DNA of 64,000 bases from DASRIA01 sp963816975. GTDB lineage: Bacteria > Actinomycetota > Thermoleophilia > Solirubrobacterales > JBBDJG01. Every line of letters starts with the position of its first letter. The stretch's first letter is position 1. The notes below the pieces were generated by a model. That model had not been told where the DNA came from, did not search any database, and worked only from the letters and a program-made list of their open reading frames with translations. The position numbers were made by a program, and so were the translations under genes. Shown here piece by piece: positions 28,311 to 40,294 of the stretch. The DNA is taken from positions 1,660,198 through 1,724,197 of the forward strand of contig CAWFMD010000006.1 in the NCBI GenBank assembly GCA_963816975.1, read 5' to 3'.

Positions 28311-28939
28311 GGGGGCAATCACCCGTCGCCGCCGGGCGCAGCGCCCGCGCGGACCGGGTCCCGGGAACGCGCCGCCGCACCCGGCGGCGCCGGCTGGCGG
28401 CCGTCCTGCTCGGAATCCTGGGCATCGTCGTCGCGGTGATCGCGGTGCGCCCGATGGTGGACGACGCGATCAAGGAGATCACGCTGCCCCTGCGCCACGA
28501 GGACGTGATCCGCCAGCAGGCCCGCGACAAGAGCCTCGACCCGGCGCTGATCGCCGCCGTGATCTACCGCGAGTCGAAGTTCCGCGACGTGACCTCGAAG
28601 GCGGGCGCGAAGGGCCTGATGCAGATCCTGCCGAGCACTGCCCACTTCATCGCCCGCCGCACCGGTGGCACCGAGTTCGAGCAGGGCGACCTCGCCGACC
28701 CCCAGATCAACATCTCCTACGGCAGCTGGTACCTGCGGTATCTGCTCGACCGCTACGACGGGAACACGGTCGCGGCGGTCGCGGCATACAACGCGGGGCA
28801 CGGGCGCGTGGACGAGTGGGGCGGGGGCGCGCTGACAACCGAGGACATCCGCTTCCCCGAGACGTCGCAGTACACGCGCGACGTGCTCGACAAGCGCGGC
28901 GAGTACCGGCGCGAGTACCGCTCCGAGCTGGGGTTGTAG
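28307..28939 (+). CDS. Membrane-anchored lytic transglycosylase (SLT domain)
   Basis: 210 residues, GTG start overlapping the coaE stop. A basic N-terminus (TRRRTRRRR) precedes a single membrane helix (about residues 30-48). The SLT domain has the catalytic Glu89 in VIYRESKF, then AGAKGLMQILPSTA, INISYGSWYLR and AAYNAGHGRVDEW. Cleaves peptidoglycan outside the membrane. Confidence 0.93.
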   Translation: MRGQSPVAAGRSARADRVPGTRRRTRRRRLAAVLLGILGIVVAVIAVRPMVDDAIKEITLPLRHEDVIRQQARDKSLDPALIAAVIYRESKFRDVTSKAGAKGLMQILPSTAHFIARRTGGTEFEQGDLADPQINISYGSWYLRYLLDRYDGNTVAAVAAYNAGHGRVDEWGGGALTTEDIRFPETSQYTRDVLDKRGEYRREYRSELGL

Positions 28940-28948
28940 CGCAGGCCT

Positions 28949-28978
28949 TTGACCCGCTGACGCCGGGTCCGGTAACCT
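28949..28978 (+). promoter_or_regulatory. Sigma-A-like promoter for the beta-propeller protein
   Basis: TTGACC (28949-28954) and TAACCT (28973-28978) with 18-base spacing, 29 bases before the GTG at 29008. The 5' leader contains AGGGGGGA as ribosome binding site. Confidence 0.55.
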
Positions 28979-29007
28979 CTGAGCGGTCACTCAACAGGGG
29001 GGACGGG

Positions 29008-31410
29008 GTGCGTACGTCCATCGCGGTGCTGTTGGCAAGCGGAGCCGTCTTCGGCGGGCTCGCCGGGACCGCCGAGGCGGTGTTTCCGGGGGGCAACGGC
29101 AAGGTGGTGTTCGCCAAGCCCGGGTTGGGCGGGCAGCCGGACATCTGGAGCGTCAATCCGGACGGGTCTGGTGCCGTGAACCTCACAGAGACGTACGGCT
29201 ACTACGACGACTCGCCGGCCTGGTCCCCCGACCGGTCGCAGATCGTGTTCGAGTCGTACAACGGGAACTACAACTCGATCTGGGTCATGAACGCTAACGG
29301 CTCCGAGCGCCGGCGGTTGACCAACACCAATGATTGCCGTGATCCTGCCTGGTCACCGGACGGCACCCACCTCGCCTACTCCTGCGACGTGATCTATCAA
29401 GAAGCGATCTATGTCGCCAATGCGGATGGCACGAATCGCATCCGGGTGACAGATGAGGACAACTTCGATCCGCCCGACTACGCGCCGGCATGGTCACCGG
29501 ATGGGACGCAGATCGCGTGGTCGCTGGATGGCGACCTGTGGAAGATGAACGCGGACGGGACCAACAAGACGCAACTGGTGGACAATCCACAGTTCGCGCA
29601 CATCTTCGAGGTGACCTGGTCGCCCAACGGCACACGGATCGCCTTTGCGGGCGACCGCGACTGCGTCGGTTGCCCGGCGTCGGACATTTACCGGGTCCAA
29701 GCCAACGGCACGGGGCTGACCCGGTTCGGCTACACGCCCGACCTGGTCACCGGCCTTGTGTATTCGCCGGACGGGACCAAGCTGCTGTTCGACTCATGCA
29801 ACGTCACCCAGACCTCGTACTGCGAGGACCTCGCCCTCTACACGATGAACTCCGACGGCACCAACTTGCAGCCGTTCCCGGGCAGCGGCGACGATCAGGG
29901 CGGGAGCCCGGACTGGCAGGTCGCCGGCCCACCGTTCGCCGACAGTCCCGCGGCGCCTGGGCAGATCGCGTTCGTGACGCACCGCGACCACACAGATCTC
30001 CCCGACCGCGGATACCCCGACGTCTACGAGATCTACACGATGAACCCCGACGGATCGAGACAGCGGCGACTAACGGAGAATGCGTTCGATGACACTGATC
30101 CGGCCTGGTCGGCAGACGGGACGAAGATCGCCTTCAGTAGTCGCCGGGACGGCAATTACGAGATCTACACGATGAACGCCGACGGCTCCTCTGAGACGCG
30201 TATCACGACCGACGAAGCGGGGGCGGACGGCTGGCCGACATGGTCACCGAGCGGCGATCGGATCGCGTTCCAGAAGTCTGTCCCGGGATCCAGCCCTTAC
30301 CAAATCCAGTTGTGGGTCATGAACGCGGATGGCACGGGGGCGCACCAGCTGGTTGCGGCGTCTCCGGTCCAGGACAAGCAACCGGACTGGTCTCCAGACG
30401 GAACTCGCATCGCTTTCGTACGCAGTAGTCACATCTGGGTTGTGGGCCCGGACGGGAGCGGGCTGACTCAGCTGACCACGGACCCCAGACCGGACTCGGC
30501 TCCTGAATGGTCGCCGAACGGCGCGCAGCTCGTGTTCGATCGTGTCAGCGACGACCCGTCCGGGAACAGCATCGCGAACCTCTGGTTCATGGCGGCAGAC
30601 GGGAGCGACCAGCGGCAGTTCACCTTTTTCCAAGGGTCCAACGGCGGCTACTGGGCGACATGGAGCCCCGACGGCGCGGACCTCGCGTACACCCACCTCA
30701 ACGACATATATCTCAGCAGGGGGATCCAGAACCTGACGCACCGCACGGGCGATGACATCCACCCCGACTGGCAGCCCGTCCTTGGCTACGCGCGCCCCAA
30801 GGGCGCGACTCCCACGCGCATCTCGCTGGTGACCGCCTACGAGCCTTGCTCTGCGCCCGACCGCCAGCACGGCCCGCCGCTCGCCTTCCAGTCGTGTTCA
30901 AGCCCCCAGATGACCTCCGACCACCTCACGGTCGGCACCGGCGACTCAAACGGCAAGCCCGCCCTGAACGAGGGCTACGTCACCTTCCGCGCGATTCTGG
31001 GGGCGCCGTCCACACCCGCCGACGAGGCGGACCTGGCGCTCGACATGTTCGTGGACGACGTGTTCACGAAGGCGTTGGCCGACTACACGGGTGAGCTGCG
31101 TCTGACATTCGACGTGCGCATCACCGACCGCGGCAGCCCTGCCGCCGGGCTCGCGGGGATCGCCGGGACCGTCACCGACCTGCCGCTCTCCGCAACCCTC
31201 GCCTGCGCACCGGTCGCGGACCCGCAGGAGGGCTCGACGTGCTCTGGCACCACCACGCTCGACGCGCTGATCCCCGGCTCGGTCACGGAGAGCAAACGCT
31301 CCATCTGGCAGCTCGACCAGGTGCGGGTGTTCGACGGCGGCGCCGACGGTGACGCCGACACGACCGGCGACAACACGCTGTTTGCGACCGCCGGGTTATT
31401 CGTCCCCTAA
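29008..31410 (+). CDS. Secreted TolB/PD40-type beta-propeller protein
   Basis: 800 residues from the GTG behind AGGGGGGA. A signal peptide (MRTSIAVLLASGAVFGGL...AEA) is followed by about a dozen PD40 repeats of the form WSPDGTxIAF and IYTMNADGS up to residue about 590, enough for one or two propellers. The last 200 residues form a separate beta-rich domain (TRISLVTAYEPC ... VFDGGADGDADTTGDN) with four or more Cys. Such proteins are frequent in Solirubrobacterales; function is probably binding of extracellular ligands. Base composition is slightly less GC-rich than the neighbours. Confidence 0.85.
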   Translation: MRTSIAVLLASGAVFGGLAGTAEAVFPGGNGKVVFAKPGLGGQPDIWSVNPDGSGAVNLTETYGYYDDSPAWSPDRSQIVFESYNGNYNSIWVMNANGSERRRLTNTNDCRDPAWSPDGTHLAYSCDVIYQEAIYVANADGTNRIRVTDEDNFDPPDYAPAWSPDGTQIAWSLDGDLWKMNADGTNKTQLVDNPQFAHIFEVTWSPNGTRIAFAGDRDCVGCPASDIYRVQANGTGLTRFGYTPDLVTGLVYSPDGTKLLFDSCNVTQTSYCEDLALYTMNSDGTNLQPFPGSGDDQGGSPDWQVAGPPFADSPAAPGQIAFVTHRDHTDLPDRGYPDVYEIYTMNPDGSRQRRLTENAFDDTDPAWSADGTKIAFSSRRDGNYEIYTMNADGSSETRITTDEAGADGWPTWSPSGDRIAFQKSVPGSSPYQIQLWVMNADGTGAHQLVAASPVQDKQPDWSPDGTRIAFVRSSHIWVVGPDGSGLTQLTTDPRPDSAPEWSPNGAQLVFDRVSDDPSGNSIANLWFMAADGSDQRQFTFFQGSNGGYWATWSPDGADLAYTHLNDIYLSRGIQNLTHRTGDDIHPDWQPVLGYARPKGATPTRISLVTAYEPCSAPDRQHGPPLAFQSCSSPQMTSDHLTVGTGDSNGKPALNEGYVTFRAILGAPSTPADEADLALDMFVDDVFTKALADYTGELRLTFDVRITDRGSPAAGLAGIAGTVTDLPLSATLACAPVADPQEGSTCSGTTTLDALIPGSVTESKRSIWQLDQVRVFDGGADGDADTTGDNTLFATAGLFVP

Positions 31411-31818
31411 TCAGGCACTGCGCTCGATCCCGGCGGCCGCCAGCGCATGGTCGCGGTGGACGAACGCCTGCACGCGCACGACCTTGTCGTCACGGAACGT
31501 CAGCAGGTGGGCGCCCTCGATGGTTGCGCTGGCGCCGCTCGCTGCGCCCTTTACCCGCACCGCAAGCACGACTACACAGCGATCGTCGCCGGCCGGCAGG
31601 ATCTCGGTCGGCTCGTAGCGCGACTCGCCCCACGCCTCCTGCTGGCGCTCGAGGTCGCGCATCACCGCATCGATGCCGTGATGCACCGACGCGCCCGGGA
31701 ACTCGGGCGCGTTGTGCCACTCGACGTCAGGATCGAACACGTCCGGATCGACCACGCGCTCATCGTTGTACTTCTCATACGCGCCGCGCAGGCGCTGCTC
31801 CAGCCCGGGGTCGATCAC
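31411..31818 (-). CDS. NTF2/SnoaL-like protein, tandem copy A
   Basis: 135 residues, GTG start overlapping the stop of the upstream paralogue (GTGA). Shares with it FDPDVEWHNAPE and HGIDAVM near the N-terminus and a C-terminal LTFRDDKVVRVQAF. The NTF2/SnoaL fold is an alpha-beta cone used by isomerases, hydrolases and non-enzymatic binding proteins. No reaction can be assigned. Downstream copy of a two-gene duplication. Confidence 0.85.
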   Translation of the reverse strand: MIDPGLEQRLRGAYEKYNDERVVDPDVFDPDVEWHNAPEFPGASVHHGIDAVMRDLERQQEAWGESRYEPTEILPAGDDRCVVVLAVRVKGAASGASATIEGAHLLTFRDDKVVRVQAFVHRDHALAAAGIERSA

Positions 31819-32207
31819 CCCGCGACCCCCGCCGCGCGCAGGGCCTGCTCGCGGTCGATGAAGGCCCGCACGCGCACGACCTTCCCGTCGCGGATCGTGA
31901 GGACGTGGGCGACCATGAGGTCGACCGTCGCGCCGCTTGAGCGCCCCCTGGCGGTGACCCGCAGGAACATGACCGCTCCCTCGCCCGTCTCGATCAGCTC
32001 GACCGGCTCGAAGCGCCGCTCCTCCCAGGCCTCGGCCTGTGTGCGTATGTCGGCCATCATCGCGTCGATCCCGCGATGGACTGTGGCCCCCGGCAGCTCG
32101 GGCGCGTTGTGCCACTCGACATCCGGGTCGAACAGGTCCGGGGCGGGTATCCCGTCGCTGTCCACCGCTGCGTAGGCCGCGCGGATTACATCGAGATCCA
32201 CGTCCAC
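31815..32207 (-). CDS. NTF2/SnoaL-like protein, tandem copy B
   Basis: 130 residues if started at the GTG at 32207, which gives MDVDLDVIRAAYAAVDS and matches the N-terminal length of copy A; ATGs at 32234 and 32261 would overlap the divergent uvrB promoter. Shared motifs: FDPDVEWHNAPE, HRGIDAMM, LTIRDGKVVRVRAF. Roughly half of residues match copy A, indicating a tandem duplication. Function unknown. Confidence 0.8.
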   Translation of the reverse strand: MDVDLDVIRAAYAAVDSDGIPAPDLFDPDVEWHNAPELPGATVHRGIDAMMADIRTQAEAWEERRFEPVELIETGEGAVMFLRVTARGRSSGATVDLMVAHVLTIRDGKVVRVRAFIDREQALRAAGVAG

Positions 32208-32228
32208 CGGGCCAATATTGCACGCCAC

Positions 32229-32234
32229 TACCAT
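32229..32234 (+). promoter_or_regulatory. -10 box TACCAT for uvrB, leaderless spacing
   Basis: TACCAT ends seven bases before the uvrB ATG at 32242. A GGTGGGA stretch in the same place could instead act as a weak ribosome binding site. Confidence 0.4.
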
Positions 32235-32241
32235 GGTGGGA

Positions 32242-34260
32242 ATGCCGCCCTTCAAGTTCAATCCGGCCTATTCGCCCGTAGCGGACCAGCCCCAGGCGAC
32301 CGCGGCGCTGTCCGAGGGCATCGAGGCGGGCGAGCGCTTCCAGACGCTGCTGGGCGTGACCGGCTCGGGCAAGACGGCGACGATGGGCTTCATCATCGAG
32401 CAGGTCCAGCGCCCGACGCTCGTGCTCGCCCACAACAAGACCCTGGCGGCGCAGCTGTGCAGCGAGTTCCGTGAGTTCTTCCCGGACAACGCGGTCGAGT
32501 ACTTCGTCTCCTACTACGACTACTACCAGCCCGAGGCCTACGTCCCGCACCAGGACCTGTACATCGAGAAGGACTCCTCGATCAACGACGAGATCGACCG
32601 GCTGCGCCACGCTGCCACGGCCTCGCTGTTCGCGCGCGAGGACGTGATCATCGTCGCATCGGTCTCCTGCATCTACGGGATCGGCTCGCCCGATCTCTAC
32701 AAGGAGAAGATGCTGCTGTTCAAGCAGGGCGAGTGGATCAACCGAGACGAGACCCTGCGCAAGCTCGTCTCGATGCAGTATGTGCGCAACGATGCGAATC
32801 TGGCGCGCGGCAACTTCCGCGTCCGGGGAGAGGTGCTCGAAGTACATCCGGCCTATGCCGAGAGCGCCTATCGCATCCAGCTGTTCGGCGACGAGATCGA
32901 GCAGGTCCAGCACTTCGACCCGCTCACCGGCGAGATCTACCACGAGCTCAGCCACGTGTCCGTCTGGCCCGCCACCCACTACGTGACGTCGGAGGACATC
33001 GTGGAGCGCTCGCTGGGAGAGATGCGGACCGAACTCGAGGAGCGAGTGCAGTGGCTGCACGCCAACGGCAAGGAGCTCGAGGCCCATCGCCTGCGCCAGC
33101 GCACCGAGTACGACATGGAGATGCTGAAGGAGATGGGCTTCTGCTCGGGCATCGAGAACTACTCGCGGATCCTCGACGGGCGCCCGCCCGGTTCACCGCC
33201 GCACACGCTGATCGACTACTTCCCGGACGACTTCATCATGTTCCTGGACGAGTCGCACCAGACGGTGCCGCAGATCGGCGGCATGTACGAGGGGGACCGC
33301 TCACGCAAGCAGACGCTCGTCGACTACGGGTTCCGGTTGCCCTCCGCGATGGACAACCGGCCGCTGCGCTTCGACGAGTTCTTGCAGCGGGTGCGGCAGA
33401 TGGTGTTCGTGTCCGCGACGCCGGGCCCATACGAGCGCGCGCACTCGAGCCGGATCGTGGAGCAGATCGTGCGGCCCACGGGGATCGTCGACCCCGAGGT
33501 CGAGGTCCGCGAGACCAAGCACCAGATCGACGATCTGATGAACGAGATCAAGTTGCGCGCCGAGGCCGACGAGCGTGTGCTGGTCACGACCCTCACCAAG
33601 AAGATGGCCGAGGACCTGACCGGCTACCTGCTCGAGTACGGGTTCCGCGTGCGCTACCTGCACTCGGAGATCGACACGATCGAGCGCATCCAGATCATCC
33701 GCGATCTGCGCCTGGGCGAGTACGACGTGCTCGTCGGGGTCAACCTCCTGCGAGAGGGGCTCGACCTGCCGGAGGTGTCGCTGATCGGCATCCTCGACGC
33801 CGACAAGGAGGGCTTCCTGCGCGGTGAGACCAGCCTGATCCAGACGATCGGGCGCGCCGCCCGCAACGTGAAGGGCCGGGTCCTGATGTACGCGGACCGG
33901 GAGACCGCCGCGATGCGCACCGCGATCGACGAGACGAATCGCCGGCGCGCGATCCAGGTCGCATACAACAGCGAGCATGGCATCACCCCCGAGACCGTCA
34001 AGAAGGGGATCTCGGACATGAGCGACTTCCTCGCGCTCGAGTCGCAGGTTCCGCGCTCGAACCGCCGCCGCGGGATCAAGGATGAGGAGGTCCGCTCCCC
34101 CGAGGAGATCGAGAAGCTGATCGTGGAGATCGAGGAGGAGATGGTGGCGGCTGCCGAGGAGCTGCGCTTCGAGTACGCGGCCAAGCTGCGCGACGAGATC
34201 CGGGACCTGCGCCACGAATACGACCTCGCGGCCGGCCCCGGCCGCACGGCTACGAAGTAG
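32242..34260 (+). CDS. uvrB: Excinuclease ABC subunit B
   Basis: 672 residues from the ATG giving MPPFKFNPAYSPVADQ. Helicase motifs: I GVTGSGKT, the beta-hairpin YYDYYQPEAYVP, II DESH in MFLDESHQTVPQ, VFVSATPG, V VGVNLLREGLDLPE and VI QTIGRAARN. The UVR domain at the C-terminus (EKLIVEIEEEM...EYAAKLRDEI) binds UvrC. Complete and uninterrupted, in contrast to uvrA 3 kb downstream. Its end overlaps the convergent NTF2-like gene by 11 bases. Confidence 0.97.
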   Translation: MPPFKFNPAYSPVADQPQATAALSEGIEAGERFQTLLGVTGSGKTATMGFIIEQVQRPTLVLAHNKTLAAQLCSEFREFFPDNAVEYFVSYYDYYQPEAYVPHQDLYIEKDSSINDEIDRLRHAATASLFAREDVIIVASVSCIYGIGSPDLYKEKMLLFKQGEWINRDETLRKLVSMQYVRNDANLARGNFRVRGEVLEVHPAYAESAYRIQLFGDEIEQVQHFDPLTGEIYHELSHVSVWPATHYVTSEDIVERSLGEMRTELEERVQWLHANGKELEAHRLRQRTEYDMEMLKEMGFCSGIENYSRILDGRPPGSPPHTLIDYFPDDFIMFLDESHQTVPQIGGMYEGDRSRKQTLVDYGFRLPSAMDNRPLRFDEFLQRVRQMVFVSATPGPYERAHSSRIVEQIVRPTGIVDPEVEVRETKHQIDDLMNEIKLRAEADERVLVTTLTKKMAEDLTGYLLEYGFRVRYLHSEIDTIERIQIIRDLRLGEYDVLVGVNLLREGLDLPEVSLIGILDADKEGFLRGETSLIQTIGRAARNVKGRVLMYADRETAAMRTAIDETNRRRAIQVAYNSEHGITPETVKKGISDMSDFLALESQVPRSNRRRGIKDEEVRSPEEIEKLIVEIEEEMVAAAEELRFEYAAKLRDEIRDLRHEYDLAAGPGRTATK

Positions 34261-34648
34261 CTGCGTCTTCCAGCGCGTCCCGCTTGTTCTGGTAGAAGCG
34301 GAAGCGCGCGATCTTCCCGTCGCGCACCGTCCACAGGTTGGCTGCGCTGGCCTCCACGTCCAGCCCGCTCGCACGTCCCTTGAACCGCGCCGTGCCGACC
34401 AGCAGGACGACGTCGCCGCCGAGGTCGGTCAGCTCGTCGTCGGGAATGTGGATCTCGTCGAAGATCTCTCGCGTGCCCTCGATGAACCCACGCAGCCCCT
34501 CGCGGCCCCTGACCACCTCGCCGTCGAACATGCGACGTGACCAGTCGAACTCGACGTCTTCCGTACACAGCTCGAGCGCCGCGACGACGTCCCCGCGGTT
34601 GAACGCGCTCACGACGGCGCGCACGACATCGACGTTCGAGTGCGACAT
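34250..34648 (-). CDS. NTF2/SnoaL-like protein
   Basis: 132 residues starting MSHSNVDVVRAVVSAFNRGD. Contains the SnoaL-type CTEDVEFDW, REGLRGFIEG and VRDGKIARFRFYQNKRDAL. Distinct from the tandem pair at 31.4-32.2 kb, sharing only general family features. Convergent with uvrB, divergent from the cyclase. Reaction unknown. Confidence 0.85.
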   Translation of the reverse strand: MSHSNVDVVRAVVSAFNRGDVVAALELCTEDVEFDWSRRMFDGEVVRGREGLRGFIEGTREIFDEIHIPDDELTDLGGDVVLLVGTARFKGRASGLDVEASAANLWTVRDGKIARFRFYQNKRDALEDAATS

Positions 34649-34687
34649 AGGATCCAAGTATCCCGCGCCCGCCTGACGCAGCCGATC

Positions 34688-35827
34688 GTGACCATCACGC
34701 GGAGTTCGCCGCCGCGGGGCTGCTGGACGGTGTACCCGAGGGCGCCGCGCGCGCGGCGCGGCTCGAGCTGCTGCGCGAGCTGGCGGCGCGCGGCGTCTCC
34801 TTCGCGGAGATGCGGCGCGCCATCGAGCAGGACCGCCTGGTGTTCCTGCTGCTCGACCGCGAGCTGTCGGGCGAGCCCAGGTACACGGGGCGGGAGGTGG
34901 CGCAGCGGGTCGGCCTGCCGCTCGAGTATCTGCTTGCCGCACGGGAGGCCGCCGGCCTCGCGGTGCCCGATCCCGACGAGCAGGCCTACAGCGACGCAGG
35001 ACCTGGAGGCCGCCGAGATCATCGCGGAGCTGCGGTCGTCGGGCATCCCGGACGAGGGGCTGCTCGAGATCACGCGCGTGCTGGGGCGCAGCCTCTCCCA
35101 GGGCGCCGAGGTGATTCGCGCGGTCGCCGCCGGGGCGTTCATCGAGAGCGGCATCACCGAGTACGAGCTGGCCCGGCGCAACGCCGAGGCCGCCAACAGG
35201 TTCCTCCCGCGACTCGCGCCGCTGCTCCAGAACATCCTGCGGCTGCACCTGCGCGACCTGGTCCGGAACCAGGCGCTGACCCAGGATGAGCTGGCCGCCG
35301 GCGCCGCCCGCCACACCACCAACGTGTACGTCGGCTTTGCCGACATCGTCGGCTTCACGCGACTCGGCGAGCGCGTCGAGCTGGGGGAGCTGGGCGCGCT
35401 CGGGGCGCGACTCACCGAGCTTGCGCTCCAGCACACCAATCCGCCCACGCGGCTCGTCAAGACGATCGGCGACGCGGTCATGTTCGTCGCCCCGGTTGCC
35501 GCGCCGCTGCTCGACACGATGCTCGAACTGGTCGCGCGGGCCGAGCGCGATGACGAGGACTTCCCCCGGCTGCGCGCCGGCCTCGCGGCAGGGCTGGCGA
35601 TCAGCCGCGAGGGCGATTGGTACGGCCCTCCGGTGAACCTCGCGAGTCGCGTGACCGGGGTCGCCCGGGCGGGCAGCGTGCTGGCGACGGAGGAGGTCCG
35701 CGACGCGGCCGGGGACGGCTACTCGTGGTCGGCGGCCGGCGCCTACGATCTGAAGGGTCTCAGGCGCCGGGTGCCGCTCTACCGCGCGCGGGTCACAACG
35801 GCGCCCACAGAGGGTGGGCAAGCGTGA
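34688..35827 (+). CDS. Class III nucleotidyl cyclase with Rv1264-like N-terminal domain, two apparent indels
   Basis: Reading from GTG 34688 needs one missing base near 34693 and one extra G near 35000; the two cancel. The repaired protein has about 380 residues. The N-terminal half (AAGLLDGVPEGAARAARLEL, GVSFAEMRRAIEQDRLVFLL, YTGREVAQRVGLP) resembles the regulatory domain of the mycobacterial acid-responsive cyclase Rv1264. The catalytic domain has metal-binding Asp in GFADIVGFTRLGE and KTIGDAVMF, and GPPVNLASRVTGVA. cAMP synthesis is likely. The 3' end overlaps the convergent DUF2182 gene by 35 bases. Confidence 0.82.
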   Translation: MTITRSSPPRGCWTVYPRAPRARRGSSCCASWRRAASPSRRCGAPSSRTAWCSCCSTASCRASPGTRGGRWRSGSACRSSICLPHGRPPASRCPIPTSRPTATQDLEAAEIIAELRSSGIPDEGLLEITRVLGRSLSQGAEVIRAVAAGAFIESGITEYELARRNAEAANRFLPRLAPLLQNILRLHLRDLVRNQALTQDELAAGAARHTTNVYVGFADIVGFTRLGERVELGELGALGARLTELALQHTNPPTRLVKTIGDAVMFVAPVAAPLLDTMLELVARAERDDEDFPRLRAGLAAGLAISREGDWYGPPVNLASRVTGVARAGSVLATEEVRDAAGDGYSWSAAGAYDLKGLRRRVPLYRARVTTAPTEGGQA

Positions 35828-36587
35828 GCGTTGCCAGCACCAGCAGGCCGGCCCCCGCATAGGGCACCGCGCGCGCTCCCGCGGGCGCGGTCTTCTCGAA
35901 CACCATCAGGGCCGTCAGCGCCGCCATCCACCACAGGCTGGCGACGCCGGCCGCGAACATCACCAGCATCAGCGCCCAGCAGCACCCGAGGCAGTACACG
36001 CCGTGGCCGCGGCCGAGCCGGAACGCCCCCCCGGCCCCGCGCTCGTAGTGGCTCCACAGGTAGGCCGCCGGATGGCGGCACTTGTGCAGGCAGGCGTCCT
36101 TGAGGCCGGAGAACTGGAATGCGCCCGCCAGCGCCAGCACGCCGCCTGCGATCAGCCAGGGGCGGGCCTCCAGCCAGGGGCTGCGGTCGACGAGCGCGTG
36201 CAGGCCGGCGTCCCCGATGAACGCGAGCGCCCCGAACGCGCTCCACACGGCCGCGTACCCGCCCAGGAAGGCTGCCATCGCGGCGCGCGGGCGCGGCTGG
36301 CGCGCGGACGTCGCGCCGAACAGGCGGATCAGCGGCAGGGCGGTCGGCAGCATCATCGCGGCGACCATCGCCTGCCACGCGACCAGGAACACTGCCAGCG
36401 CGGCCCCCGCCGGCAGCCCCGAGTGGATCAGGGCGTCGTGGTGCACGGCGCCGCCGGCACCGCTCGCCTGCGCCGCGATCACCAGAGCCCAGGCACAGGC
36501 GATGCCCGCGAGTACGGCGGGTGGGACACCGAGCGCGCGGGCCGGCGCGCGCAGCGCCGGCCCCCGCGGTCTCGGCGCGGCACTCAC
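35793..36587 (-). CDS. DUF2182 membrane protein
   Basis: 264 residues from the GTG at 36587 overlapping the stop of the DUF1326 gene (GTGA). About six hydrophobic helices. Conserved family elements: WQAMVAAMMLPTALPL, the Cys/His motif GLKDACLHKCRHP, and GVYCLGCCWALMLVMFAAG. The Cys, His and Met residues in or near helices suggest metal binding. It is paired with DUF1326, a known association; the joint function is not established. Confidence 0.87.
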   Translation of the reverse strand: MSAAPRPRGPALRAPARALGVPPAVLAGIACAWALVIAAQASGAGGAVHHDALIHSGLPAGAALAVFLVAWQAMVAAMMLPTALPLIRLFGATSARQPRPRAAMAAFLGGYAAVWSAFGALAFIGDAGLHALVDRSPWLEARPWLIAGGVLALAGAFQFSGLKDACLHKCRHPAAYLWSHYERGAGGAFRLGRGHGVYCLGCCWALMLVMFAAGVASLWWMAALTALMVFEKTAPAGARAVPYAGAGLLVLATLTLAHPLWAPL

Positions 36588-37213
36588 CCCGAATGCACCA
36601 TCCTCCAGTCGGCCTGGATCGCGTTCTTCTTCTCTCGCTCCCACGCCATCCCGTGCTGGGGAATGTCGATCTTCTGGTGGTCGGCGACGCTCACGTAGGC
36701 GGGCGTCCCCGGCACCGTGGAGAAGATCGAGTTGTGAAGCGTGGTGGTGGAGCCGTCCGGCCCCTTGTACGGGTGCATCTCGGCGGAGACCATGTCCCCG
36801 ACCTTCAGCGTGCCCGCGCCGTCGACGATCGAGTGATCCATCGGCGCGCGTTCCACGGCGAGCCGTTCGCCGACGAGCCCGGCGAGGTCGGCCAGCGGCC
36901 CGCCGAGGTCGCCGGTCATCATCGCCACGATCGCGTCGAACTGCTCGTCAGTGGCGCGGTCGTCGATCAGCAGCACCTGCTTCCAGTTCCCGGCCAGCAC
37001 GTTGCCGGGGATGTAGACCACGCTGGCGACGGTCAGCCCGGACACCTCCACGCCCGCGATCGTGCCGCGGTCGAAGTGGTAGGCGACCACGCTCTCGCAG
37101 TCGCCGTTGTCCGGGTCCTCGCCGATCCAGCACGGGCACAGGACGTCACAGGTGCAGACCTCGAGCAACGATCCCTCGAGGTCGTACCCCGTGGCAGTAG
37201 CGGTAGCAGCCAT
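36584..37213 (-). CDS. DUF1326 protein
   Basis: 209 residues, ATG preceded by AGGGAGGA. N-terminal Cys cluster EVCTCDVLCPCWIGEDPDNGDC is the family hallmark and a probable metal-binding site; further on are the conserved PGNVLAGNWKQVLLIDDRAT and a C-terminal HGMAWEREKKNAIQADW. First gene of a two-gene unit with DUF2182. Function unknown. Confidence 0.88.
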   Translation of the reverse strand: MAATATATGYDLEGSLLEVCTCDVLCPCWIGEDPDNGDCESVVAYHFDRGTIAGVEVSGLTVASVVYIPGNVLAGNWKQVLLIDDRATDEQFDAIVAMMTGDLGGPLADLAGLVGERLAVERAPMDHSIVDGAGTLKVGDMVSAEMHPYKGPDGSTTTLHNSIFSTVPGTPAYVSVADHQKIDIPQHGMAWEREKKNAIQADWRMVHSG

Positions 37214-37326
37214 ACGGTCCTCCCTGGTCGCGTTGGCCTGGAACTACGGCCCGAACATTACTCCGATCCGGTCGTTCTCCAAAGGCGGCTCCGGCCGCTT
37301 CATGAGGGGATGCTGGACGCGCTCCA

Positions 37327-37332
37327 TACAAT
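37327..37332 (+). promoter_or_regulatory. -10 box TACAAT for uvrA, leaderless spacing
   Basis: TACAAT ends six bases before the uvrA ATG at 37339; no Shine-Dalgarno sequence. No SOS (LexA) box was recognised near it. Confidence 0.5.
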
Positions 37333-37338
37333 GGATCA

Positions 37339-40275
<2,937 letters not shown>

Positions 40276-40294
40276 CAACCGTCACTTCCCTGTC

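Noticed and set aside
27348..28322. Long minus-strand open frame with a Gly-Leu-Gly-Leu repeat
   Set aside because: It is the antisense reading of the rpsA acidic tail and coaE; the repeat simply mirrors the AEPQAE tandem repeat and has no family features.
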